Source of the DNA: Kiloniellales bacterium
GTDB taxonomy: Bacteria > Pseudomonadota > Alphaproteobacteria > Kiloniellales > JAKSDN01
Length of the DNA stretch: 6,058 bases
Reading direction: 5' to 3'
Assembly: GCA_022360075.1 (NCBI GenBank)
Contig: JAKSDN010000242.1
Coordinates: 1 to 6,058, forward strand
Part shown: positions 1 to 5,245 of the stretch, in pieces
Numbering within the stretch: position 1 is the first letter of the stretch
Layout of the letters: each line of letters opens with the position of its first letter
Notes under the pieces: model-generated
The model's database searches: none
What the model was told of the DNA's origin: nothing
What the model saw: the letters and a program-made list of their open reading frames with translations, nothing else
Program-made: the position numbers and the translations under genes

Positions 1-1
1 C

Positions 2-2065
2 CGCTTGGGCGTCGACGCCGGAGGAACCTTCACCGATTTCGTGCTGGCCGACGAGGGCGGCGCGGTGCGCCTGCACAAGACGCCTTCGACGCCCGACGAC
101 CCGACCAAGGCGATCGGCGCCGGCCTCGGCCTGATCGCCGATGATCTCGGCGTCGCCGCCGGTGACGTGATCTCGCAGTGCGATCTCTGCATCAATGGCA
201 CGACCGTGGGCTTGAACGCGCTCATCCAGCACAAGGGCGCCAAGGTCGGCCTGATCTGCACCAAGGGCCACGAGGACTCGATCGAGATCCGCCTCGGTCA
301 CAAGGAGGACGGCTACCGCTACGATGCCGAATACCCGCCGGCCGTCATGCTGGTGCCGCGCTACCTGCGCCACGGGGTCGACGAGCGGGTGATCTCCAAC
401 GGCGAGATCCGCACGCCCCTGAACGAAGACGAGGTGCGCGAGGCTTGCGAAGCTCTGCTGCGCGAGGGCGTCGACGGCGTTGCGATCTCCTTCGTCTGGT
501 CGGTGCTGAACAACAAGCACGAGCGCCGCGCCGCCGAGATCGTGCGCGAGATGATGCCCGACGCCTTTCTCACCGTGGGCAGCGAGCTCTACCCCCAGGT
601 CCGCGAATACACCCGCACCTCGACGGCGGTGACGAACGCCTATCTCGGCCCGATCATGAAGAGCTACGTCGAATCGATCGACCGCTACTTCGCCGACCTG
701 GGCGCGAAGTATCCGGTGCGCTACTTCCAGTCCAACGGTGGGCTCGCGATCGGCCAGGCCATGACCGACCGCTCGGTCTATGCGATCAACTCCGGCCCGG
801 CCTCGGCGCCCCAGGCCGGGCTCTTCGTGACCGAGGCCTTCGGCCACAAGAATGTCATCACCGTCGACATGGGCGGCACCTCCTTCGACATCACGCTGAC
901 CAAGGAGGGCGCGACCAACATCAACAAGAACATCGACTTCCTGCGTTACCGCATCGGCGTGCCGATGATCCAGGTCGAGACCCTGGGCGCCGGGGGCGGC
1001 TCGATCGGCTGGATCGACGAGCTCGGCCTCCTGCAGGTCGGCCCGCAGAGCGCCGGCGCCGATCCCGGCCCGGCCTGCTACGGCCAGGGCGGCGAGGAGC
1101 CGACCGTCACCGACTCGAACCTGGTCCTCGGCTATCTGAACCCGGAAGCCCTGCTCGGCGGGCGCATGTCGATCGACAAGGCGCGCTCGCTGGAGGCGCT
1201 GCGCACCAAGGTCGCCGAGCCGCTCGGCATCTCGGTCGAGCGGGCGGCCTATGGCATGTTCACGATCGTCAACAACAACATGGTCAACGGCATCCGCCGC
1301 GTGTCGGTCGAGCGCGGCTACGATCCGCGCGACTTCGTGCTGGTCGGCGCCGGCGGCGCGGCGGGGGCGCACATCACGGCGCTGGCCCGCGAGATGGGCA
1401 TCGACAAGGTCTTCGTGCCCAAGCTCGCCTCGGGCCTCTGCGCCTTCGGGCAGATCATCTCCGACGTCAAGTACAACTACATGGCCACCAGCCCGCTGCG
1501 GCTCGAGGGCGCGGAGAACTGCACGAAGATCAACGACCTCTTCCATGAGATCGAGGCCAAGGGCGCGGAACACTTGCAGTCCGACGGCTTCGAGAAGGAT
1601 CGGATCGCCGTCAAGCGCAGCATGGACATGCGCTACGTCGGTCAGGTTCACGAATGCACGGTCGACATCGGCCTGTTCGACATCAGCGAAGCGACGCTCG
1701 ATCAGGTCAAGGAGGCCTTCCATCAGCGCCACGAGCAGCTCTACACCTATTCGGAGCCGCATAGCGCGGTGGAGGTGGTCAACATCGAGAGCACGCTCTA
1801 CGGCCTGGTCGACAAGCCGAAGCCGCCGCGTCTGGCCACCGGCGGCGACCCGAAGGACGCGATCAAGACACGGCGGCCGATGATCTTCGCGGCCGACGGC
1901 ACGGCGACGGAAGGCATCGTCTACGACGGCGCGAAGCTGGGCGAGGGGGCCGAGATCGCCGGCCCGGCGGTGGTCGAGGAGGAGACCACGACCATCGTCA
2001 TCGAGCCGGGCTGGCGCGCCGTGCTGCACGAAAGCGGCAGCTACGTTCTGAGTCAGGACGGCTGA
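2..2065 (+). CDS. Hydantoinase/5-oxoprolinase family protein, subunit A type (HyuA-like), 5' end missing
   Basis: Members of this family use ATP to open cyclic amides (5-oxoproline, hydantoins) or to activate ketones in related carboxylases, usually as a complex with a HyuB-type subunit in the cytoplasm. Numbering from the codon at position 5, visible family marks are the N-terminal nucleotide-binding motif VDAGGTFTDF (3-12), GTTVGLNAL (65-73), the second ASKHA phosphate loop VDMGGTSFD (287-295), the glycine-rich GAGGGSIGWID (328-338), GPQSAGADPGPACYG (346-360), and the C-terminal GPAVVEEETTTIVIEPGW segment. The frame is open to the window edge, and the TTG at 5 encodes the Leu expected just before GVDAGG, so the true start lies a few codons upstream. 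At about 690 residues the protein is nearly complete. No hyuB follows; if a partner exists it should be upstream. The exact substrate (oxoproline, hydantoin, lactam or ketone) cannot be read from the sequence. The family call is firm. Confidence 0.93.
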   Translation, partial: RLGVDAGGTFTDFVLADEGGAVRLHKTPSTPDDPTKAIGAGLGLIADDLGVAAGDVISQCDLCINGTTVGLNALIQHKGAKVGLICTKGHEDSIEIRLGHKEDGYRYDAEYPPAVMLVPRYLRHGVDERVISNGEIRTPLNEDEVREACEALLREGVDGVAISFVWSVLNNKHERRAAEIVREMMPDAFLTVGSELYPQVREYTRTSTAVTNAYLGPIMKSYVESIDRYFADLGAKYPVRYFQSNGGLAIGQAMTDRSVYAINSGPASAPQAGLFVTEAFGHKNVITVDMGGTSFDITLTKEGATNINKNIDFLRYRIGVPMIQVETLGAGGGSIGWIDELGLLQVGPQSAGADPGPACYGQGGEEPTVTDSNLVLGYLNPEALLGGRMSIDKARSLEALRTKVAEPLGISVERAAYGMFTIVNNNMVNGIRRVSVERGYDPRDFVLVGAGGAAGAHITALAREMGIDKVFVPKLASGLCAFGQIISDVKYNYMATSPLRLEGAENCTKINDLFHEIEAKGAEHLQSDGFEKDRIAVKRSMDMRYVGQVHECTVDIGLFDISEATLDQVKEAFHQRHEQLYTYSEPHSAVEVVNIESTLYGLVDKPKPPRLATGGDPKDAIKTRRPMIFAADGTATEGIVYDGAKLGEGAEIAGPAVVEEETTTIVIEPGWRAVLHESGSYVLSQDG

Positions 2066-2114
2066 TCCGGTTTCTTCTCGGTCCGGAGCGCTGTCGCTTG
2101 CGGGCTTTTTCTCT

Positions 2115-2170
2115 GGCTCCGCTGCGCGGAGCGCCCCCCTCCCAACCCTCCCCCTCCAGGGGGGGAGGGC
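2115..2170 (+). repeat. C/G-rich double-hairpin intergenic repeat, copy 1
   Basis: This unit consists of a small hairpin CTCCGC-TGC-GCGGAG (2117-2131), a run CCCCCCTCCC, then a strong hairpin with CCCTCCCCC (2146-2154) pairing with GGGGGAGGG (2161-2169) around a 6-nt loop. The copy at 2201-2264 has the same order of parts when read on the minus strand, so the two form an inverted pair in the gap between convergent genes. I associate this style of non-coding repeat with alphaproteobacterial genomes; that is recall, not a search. Confidence 0.7.
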
Positions 2171-2177
2171 TTTAACG
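2146..2177 (+). terminator. Probable transcription terminator after the HyuA-like gene
   Basis: A perfect 9-bp GC-rich stem (2146-2154 with 2161-2169) is followed by CTTTAACG, a short and imperfect T tract. It lies 80 nt after the stop codon of the HyuA-like gene and before the convergent SDR gene, where a terminator is expected. The T tract is weak, so it may act as a repeat hairpin that stabilises mRNA ends rather than as a strong intrinsic terminator. Confidence 0.45.
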
Positions 2178-2200
2178 TCTCGTACCGACTCATGAATTTT

Positions 2201-2264
2201 TGCCTCCCCCCTTGAGGGGGAGGTCGGCGCGACGCGCCGGGTGGGGGGCGTCCGCGGAGCGGAC
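2201..2264 (-). repeat. C/G-rich double-hairpin intergenic repeat, copy 2 (inverted relative to copy 1)
   Basis: Read on the minus strand, this has the same parts as copy 1: a small hairpin GTCCG-CTCCG-CGGAC, a run CCCCCCACCC, then a strong hairpin (plus-strand CCTCCCCC 2203-2210 with GGGGGAGG 2216-2223). It differs by carrying an extra GGCGCGTCGCGCC-type dyad (2226-2238) in the middle. It lies 38 nt beyond the stop codon of the SDR gene and may end that transcript, though there is no T run after the hairpin on the minus strand. Confidence 0.65.
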
Positions 2265-2302
2265 CAAGAAAAAGCAGGTTCTCCCGCGTATCGAAGAAGG
2301 CG

Positions 2303-3058
2303 CTACCAGGCGGTCCAGCCGCCGTCGACGCCGATCGTCTGGCCGTGCACCTGGTTCGAATCCTCCGATGCCAGGAAGACGGCGCAGCCCACCATGTCGG
2401 TGGGGTCGAGGAAGGCCCGGCCGCTCGGCGTGCGGCGCTGCATGGCCTCGCAGTGGGCCGGGTCGGCGCGCAGCGCCTCGTTCATCGGCGTCGCCACGTT
2501 GCCGGGCGCGAGCCCGTTGACGTTGATGCCGGAAGGCGCGAGCTCGACGCAGAGCGACTTGGTCATGAGATTGAGCCCGCCCTTGGTCACGCAATAGGCC
2601 GTGGATTGCGGAAAGGCGCCGGTGCCGGCGATCGAGGAGATGTTGATGATCTTGCCCCGGCGCTTGGCCTTCATGTGCGGGGCGACGGCCTTGCTGAGGA
2701 AGAACACGGCCTTCAGGTTGAGCCCCATCATGCGGTCCCAGGACTCCTCGCTGGTCTCCTCGATCGGCGTCGGCAGAAAAAGGGACGCGTTGTTGACCAG
2801 GATGTCGACCGTGCCGAAGCGCTCGATCACCGCCGCGACCATGGCGTCGATCTGATCGAGCTGGGTGATGTCGGCCGGGAAAGCGGCCGCGGCGCCGCCG
2901 GCGCCCTCGATCTCGCGCACCACGGCCTGGGCTCGCTCAGGGTGGGCGTGGTTGACGATGGCGAGCTGCGCGCCCTCCGCGCCGAAGCGGCGCGCGATCG
3001 CGGCGCCGATGCCCTGGCTGCCGCCGGTGACGATGGCGACCTTTCCCTGCAGTCTCAC
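2303..3058 (-). CDS. Short-chain dehydrogenase/reductase (classical SDR, FabG-like), 251 aa
   Basis: A cytoplasmic NAD(P)-dependent oxidoreductase of typical classical SDR length, with a single Rossmann domain. Visible motifs are the cofactor loop TGGSQGIG (11-18), the adenine-contacting Asp in PADI (63), NNAS (89-92, usually NNAG), and the catalytic tetrad Asn114, Ser142, Tyr155 and Lys159 (YCVTK), with the normal 13-residue Ser-Tyr spacing. PG at 185-186 is the conserved turn after beta-6. The residues after beta-2 (IVNH) lack the acidic residue that marks NAD preference, so NADP(H) is more likely (inference). The start is GTG at 3056-3058, supported by GGGGGAG 6 nt upstream and by the normal distance to the cofactor loop. 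It lies 32 nt after the GntR-family gene on the same strand, probably one transcript. Names such as 3-oxoacyl-ACP reductase would over-interpret it; a role in oxidising or reducing the imported compound or its breakdown product fits the context. Confidence 0.93.
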   Translation of the reverse strand: MRLQGKVAIVTGGSQGIGAAIARRFGAEGAQLAIVNHAHPERAQAVVREIEGAGGAAAAFPADITQLDQIDAMVAAVIERFGTVDILVNNASLFLPTPIEETSEESWDRMMGLNLKAVFFLSKAVAPHMKAKRRGKIINISSIAGTGAFPQSTAYCVTKGGLNLMTKSLCVELAPSGINVNGLAPGNVATPMNEALRADPAHCEAMQRRTPSGRAFLDPTDMVGCAVFLASEDSNQVHGQTIGVDGGWTAW

Positions 3059-3064
3059 GATCCG

Positions 3065-3071
3065 CTCCCCC
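3065..3071 (-). promoter_or_regulatory. Ribosome binding site supporting the GTG start of the SDR gene
   Basis: The minus strand reads GGGGGAG, then 6 nt, then GTG. This purine-rich match to the Shine-Dalgarno core at good spacing decides the start; no ATG in frame is better placed. Confidence 0.6.
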
Positions 3072-3090
3072 GTTGCCGCGAGCCGGCAGG

Positions 3091-3777
3091 CTATTCCGCC
3101 GCCTCGCCGGTGTGTTGCTGGAGAAATGCCCCCGCGGTCAGGATGTCGCTCTCCATGGCGATGCGCGCGGCCGGGCCGTCGCTGCGTTTCAGGGCTTCGA
3201 GGACGGCGACATGGTGGTCGGTCAGCGACGCGACGAGCTTGATGTCGGAGAACAGGTAGTTCAGGGAGGGGCCGATCTGGGTCCAGAGGCCTTCGATGAT
3301 CTGCAGCAGGACCGGCGACCTTGCGGCTCGGTAGACCGTGAAGTGGAAGCTCTCGTTCTGCGATAGGTAGGACTTGCTGTCCTGCCGGTTGATCGCCTTG
3401 ACCATCGCCTCGTTGGCGCGCTCGAGCTTGCGGATCTCCTCGGCCGTGATGTGGGCGGCCGCCTTTTCGGCGGCGATGCCTTCGATCGAGGCCCGGACAT
3501 CCTTCAAGTCGAGGAACTTCTCGCGGGTCATCGTGGGCACGCGATAGGAGCGGTTGGGTACGCCCTCCAGCGCGTGCTCGGCGAGAAGCTGCTGCAGGGC
3601 CTCACGTACGGGTGTCGGGCTGGTGCCGAATGCCTCGGCGAGACCACGTACGGTCAAGGCTTGCCCCGGATCGAAGCGGCCCTGGAGGATGGCGGCTTTC
3701 AACTCCGCGTAGACGCGCGAACGCAAGGTCTCGCGATTGATCTGCGTAATCGACTTGGAGAGGTTGGAGTCGGCCAT
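3091..3777 (-). CDS. GntR family transcriptional regulator, FadR subfamily with FCD ligand domain, 228 aa
   Basis: A DNA-binding regulator, usually a dimer that represses catabolic or transport genes until a small carboxylate-like ligand binds. Residues 17-80 form the winged helix-turn-helix, including LTVRGLAEAFGTSPTPVREALQ, the classic GntR recognition helix region, and a wing ending NRSYRVP. Residues 86-220 form the all-helical FCD domain with DVRASIEG (93-100), FHFTVY (144-149) and DHHVAVLEAL (187-196). FCD domains normally bind a metal through one Asp/Asn and three His. Here the first sites look present (Asn141/His145, His188 or His189), but the last His appears replaced by Asp211 (AMESDIL). 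The ATG at 3775-3777 has only a weak purine stretch (AAGAAAC) upstream. The gene is divergent from the transporter genes and precedes the SDR, so it probably controls both. The likely operator is at 4005-4020. Confidence 0.93.
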   Translation of the reverse strand: MADSNLSKSITQINRETLRSRVYAELKAAILQGRFDPGQALTVRGLAEAFGTSPTPVREALQQLLAEHALEGVPNRSYRVPTMTREKFLDLKDVRASIEGIAAEKAAAHITAEEIRKLERANEAMVKAINRQDSKSYLSQNESFHFTVYRAARSPVLLQIIEGLWTQIGPSLNYLFSDIKLVASLTDHHVAVLEALKRSDGPAARIAMESDILTAGAFLQQHTGEAAE

Positions 3778-3828
3778 CTGTTTGTTTCTTATGGACTGAC
3801 GGTGGATCCTGCACCAGGGCTAGAATTC

Positions 3829-3845
3829 ATTATAAACCTCGTCAA
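3829..3845 (-). promoter_or_regulatory. Possible promoter elements of the GntR/SDR unit
   Basis: On the minus strand there is a perfect TATAAT (3829-3834) about 50 nt upstream of the regulator's ATG. A TTGACG (3840-3845) is nearby but only 5 nt from it, so the two cannot act as a standard -35/-10 pair. One of them may belong to a promoter whose other half is weak. The call rests on position and AT-richness only. Confidence 0.3.
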
Positions 3846-3965
3846 CCGGACGGCGCAGCTCCCTTCCGCGCCGACATGTGGACTGTTTTCGTACCTCCCG
3901 TGCGCGGTTCCTGTTAACCTTGCCCCAGCCCGACCTGAACCGGCGGCCGGCGCCCCCCGAACGGC

Positions 3966-3992
3966 GTCTCGGGCCGCGGCGGCGCCCGAGAC
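3966..3992. repeat. Perfect 9-bp inverted repeat upstream of the transporter promoter
   Basis: GTCTCGGGC (3966-3974) and GCCCGAGAC (3984-3992) are exact reverse complements around a 9-nt GC-only loop. The dyad ends 2 nt before the proposed -35 box. It lacks a T run on either strand, so it is not a typical terminator. It could be a binding site for a second regulator or an insulating hairpin. Confidence 0.55.
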
Positions 3993-3994
3993 CC

Positions 3995-4022
3995 TTGATC
4001 GTAATATGTGATATCATATACC
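3995..4022 (+). promoter_or_regulatory. Putative promoter of the TorT-like ABC transporter operon
   Basis: TTGATC (3995-4000) resembles a sigma-70 -35 box and TATACC (4017-4022) a -10 box, with a 16-nt spacer. This is the most AT-rich stretch of the divergent region and lies about 115 nt upstream of the binding-protein start. The box matches are partial (4 of 6 each), so the assignment is tentative. Confidence 0.45.
4005..4020. promoter_or_regulatory. Putative GntR/FCD operator: 16-bp imperfect palindrome
   Basis: TATGTGAT-ATCATATA pairs at 7 of 8 positions and contains a perfect TGATATCA core (4009-4016). AT-rich palindromes of this size are the usual targets of FadR-subfamily GntR regulators, one of which is encoded divergently next door. 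The site fills the spacer and overlaps the -10 box of the proposed promoter, a placement that suits repression by blocking RNA polymerase. The pairing is seen directly; the identity of the binding protein is inferred. Confidence 0.55.
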
Positions 4023-4117
4023 GTAACCCGTCCCCGCGCCAGGGAGACACGTCGGATCCTTGGAACCGTCGGAACGCAACGACCGCCAAGGCATGACCTT
4101 GCGGCCGGAGAACATTC

Positions 4118-4127
4118 AGGAAGGGAG
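4118..4127 (+). promoter_or_regulatory. Ribosome binding site of the TorT-like binding protein gene
   Basis: AGGAAGGGAG ends 10 nt before the ATG at 4138. It selects 4138 over the in-frame ATG at 4093, which has only AAGG one nt upstream. The choice also leaves a normal signal peptide at the N terminus. Confidence 0.6.
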
Positions 4128-4137
4128 CATCCGGATC

Positions 4138-5205
4138 ATGAGAACGAGCACTTGCGCATCGGTGGCCGCGCTTGCCTTGGGCGCCTTTGCGCTGTCTGCC
4201 GCACCGGCGGCGGCCGAGGAAGCCTGGTGGCCGATCAAGGTCTACGACGCCTCGAGCGGCTCGAACGTCGAGACCGAATACAGCCCGATGGAGAAGGCTT
4301 CGAAGCCTTGGAACATCTGCGTGCTGTTCCCGCACATGAAGGACAGCTTTTGGGTTGCCGTGGCCTACGGCATCGTGACCGAAGCCGAGCGTCAGGGCGT
4401 CAACATGACCCTCTACGAGGCCGGTGGCTACGAGAACCTGCCGCGCCAGCTTTCGCAGTTCGATGACTGCATGGCCTCCGATGCGGATGCGATCGTGGTC
4501 GGGCCGATCTCCGAGGCCGGCTTGGCGCAGAAGTTCGAGGAGGGCATCGCTGCCGGTAAGCCGGTGATCGCGACCGTCAACCCCGTCGCCGAGGCCAAGA
4601 CCACGGGCAAGATGTACGTCGAGTTCGACACCATGGGCGAGCAGACGGGCAAATACCTGCTCGACTTCCTGGGCGGCAAGGACGCCAAGGCCGTGGCCTT
4701 TCCCGGTCCGGCCGGCTCGGGCTGGGCGGAGAGCTTCTACGAGGGCTTCAAGCGTGCGCTCGATGGCACCAACGTCGCGATCCTCGACGAGATGTTCGGC
4801 GACAGCGGCGTCGGCGTGCAGCTTCAGCTCATCCAGGATGCGCTTCAGGCCTATCCCGACATGAACGTGATCTGGGGCACGGCGCCGACCGCCGAGGCGG
4901 CCATCGGCGCGGTCGCCGAGATCGGTCGCGAGGGCGATACCCTGATCATGTCGTCCTACGAGAACCAGGCGATGCTGGACGCGATGAACAAGGGCGAGAT
5001 CCTCGGCTTTGCCACTCAGTATCCGGTGCTCGAGGGTAAGGTGGCGATCGACATGGCGGTGCGCGCCCTCGAGGGCCAGCCGGTCATGCCCTTCGTCAAG
5101 CCGATCCCCGACATGATCGCCAAGACCAATGTCGATCAGATCAACATGGGTCTGGTTCTGGCGCCCGCCGATTGGACGCCTGTCTATTCTGTGACCGCGG
5201 AGTAA
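4138..5205 (+). CDS. TorT-like periplasmic substrate-binding protein of an ABC transporter (type 1 periplasmic binding fold), 355 aa
   Basis: A secreted receptor that would capture a small ligand in the periplasm and deliver it to the ABC transporter encoded next. Residues 1-26 form a Sec signal peptide (short n-region with Arg2, hydrophobic core at 9-22, PAAA before Glu27 as likely cleavage site). The mature part has the two-lobe layout of the ribose-binding/LacI-like family. From memory it matches E. coli TorT in several places: NICVLFPHMKDSFWVAVAYG (59-78), the LYEAGGY segment (92-98), QLSQFDDC (104-111), GWAESFYEGF (195-204) and WGTAPTAEAAIG (246-257). The mature protein has only two cysteines, Cys61 and Cys111, at positions where I recall TorT also having Cys, suggesting a disulfide. 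Automated annotation may call it 'TMAO reductase system periplasmic protein TorT', but no torS or torR is visible and the ATPase gene follows 40 nt later, so a transport role is more likely. The ligand is unknown. Confidence 0.9.
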   Translation: MRTSTCASVAALALGAFALSAAPAAAEEAWWPIKVYDASSGSNVETEYSPMEKASKPWNICVLFPHMKDSFWVAVAYGIVTEAERQGVNMTLYEAGGYENLPRQLSQFDDCMASDADAIVVGPISEAGLAQKFEEGIAAGKPVIATVNPVAEAKTTGKMYVEFDTMGEQTGKYLLDFLGGKDAKAVAFPGPAGSGWAESFYEGFKRALDGTNVAILDEMFGDSGVGVQLQLIQDALQAYPDMNVIWGTAPTAEAAIGAVAEIGREGDTLIMSSYENQAMLDAMNKGEILGFATQYPVLEGKVAIDMAVRALEGQPVMPFVKPIPDMIAKTNVDQINMGLVLAPADWTPVYSVTAE

Positions 5206-5245
5206 ACTGAGACTCCCAACAGTCAGCCGCGGACCGCAGATCTGA

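Larger units (their letters stand above)
3778..4137. other. Divergent intergenic control region (360 nt, no gene)
   Basis: This separates the minus-strand regulator gene from the plus-strand binding-protein gene. No ORF here looks real: reading frames lack family features, and the run of in-frame codons upstream of 4138 starts at a TTG (4060) with no ribosome site. The region contains a minus-strand TATAAT-like box (3829-3834), a 9-bp GC-rich stem-loop (3966-3992), a promoter with an embedded dyad (3995-4022), and a leader of about 110 nt before the ATG at 4138. AT-rich islands at about 3821-3836 and 4000-4021 stand out against the GC-rich background, as promoters would. Confidence 0.7.

Noticed and set aside
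178..1548. A 456-codon open frame in another phase inside the HyuA-like gene
   Set aside because: Its translation is a repetitive Arg/Gly/Ala/Pro-rich product typical of off-frame reading of GC-rich DNA, with no family motifs, and it fully overlaps a gene with clear motifs.
1251..1883. A 210-codon Ser/Arg/Thr-rich open frame in the third phase of the HyuA-like gene
   Set aside because: Composition is that of a shifted frame and no domain is visible; it lies entirely within the real gene.
2190..2594. A minus-strand open frame overlapping the SDR end and the repeat region
   Set aside because: Its C-terminal part is simply translated hairpin repeat (ADLPLKGGG-type residues) and the rest is a shifted frame of the SDR.
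2345..3259. A 304-codon plus-strand open frame antisense to the SDR and regulator
   Set aside because: It spans the junction of two real minus-strand genes and has a His/Asp/Gly/Arg-rich antisense composition with no motif.
4060..4137. An upstream extension of the binding-protein gene from TTG 4060 or ATG 4093
   Set aside because: Neither has a usable ribosome site, and extension would bury the signal peptide behind a charged tail; AGGAAGGGAG before ATG 4138 settles the start.
4138..5205. Naming the binding protein torT and assigning TMAO sensing
   Set aside because: Resemblance is to the family only; the adjacent ABC ATPase and the absence of torS, torR or a reductase in the window argue for a transport role with unknown ligand.
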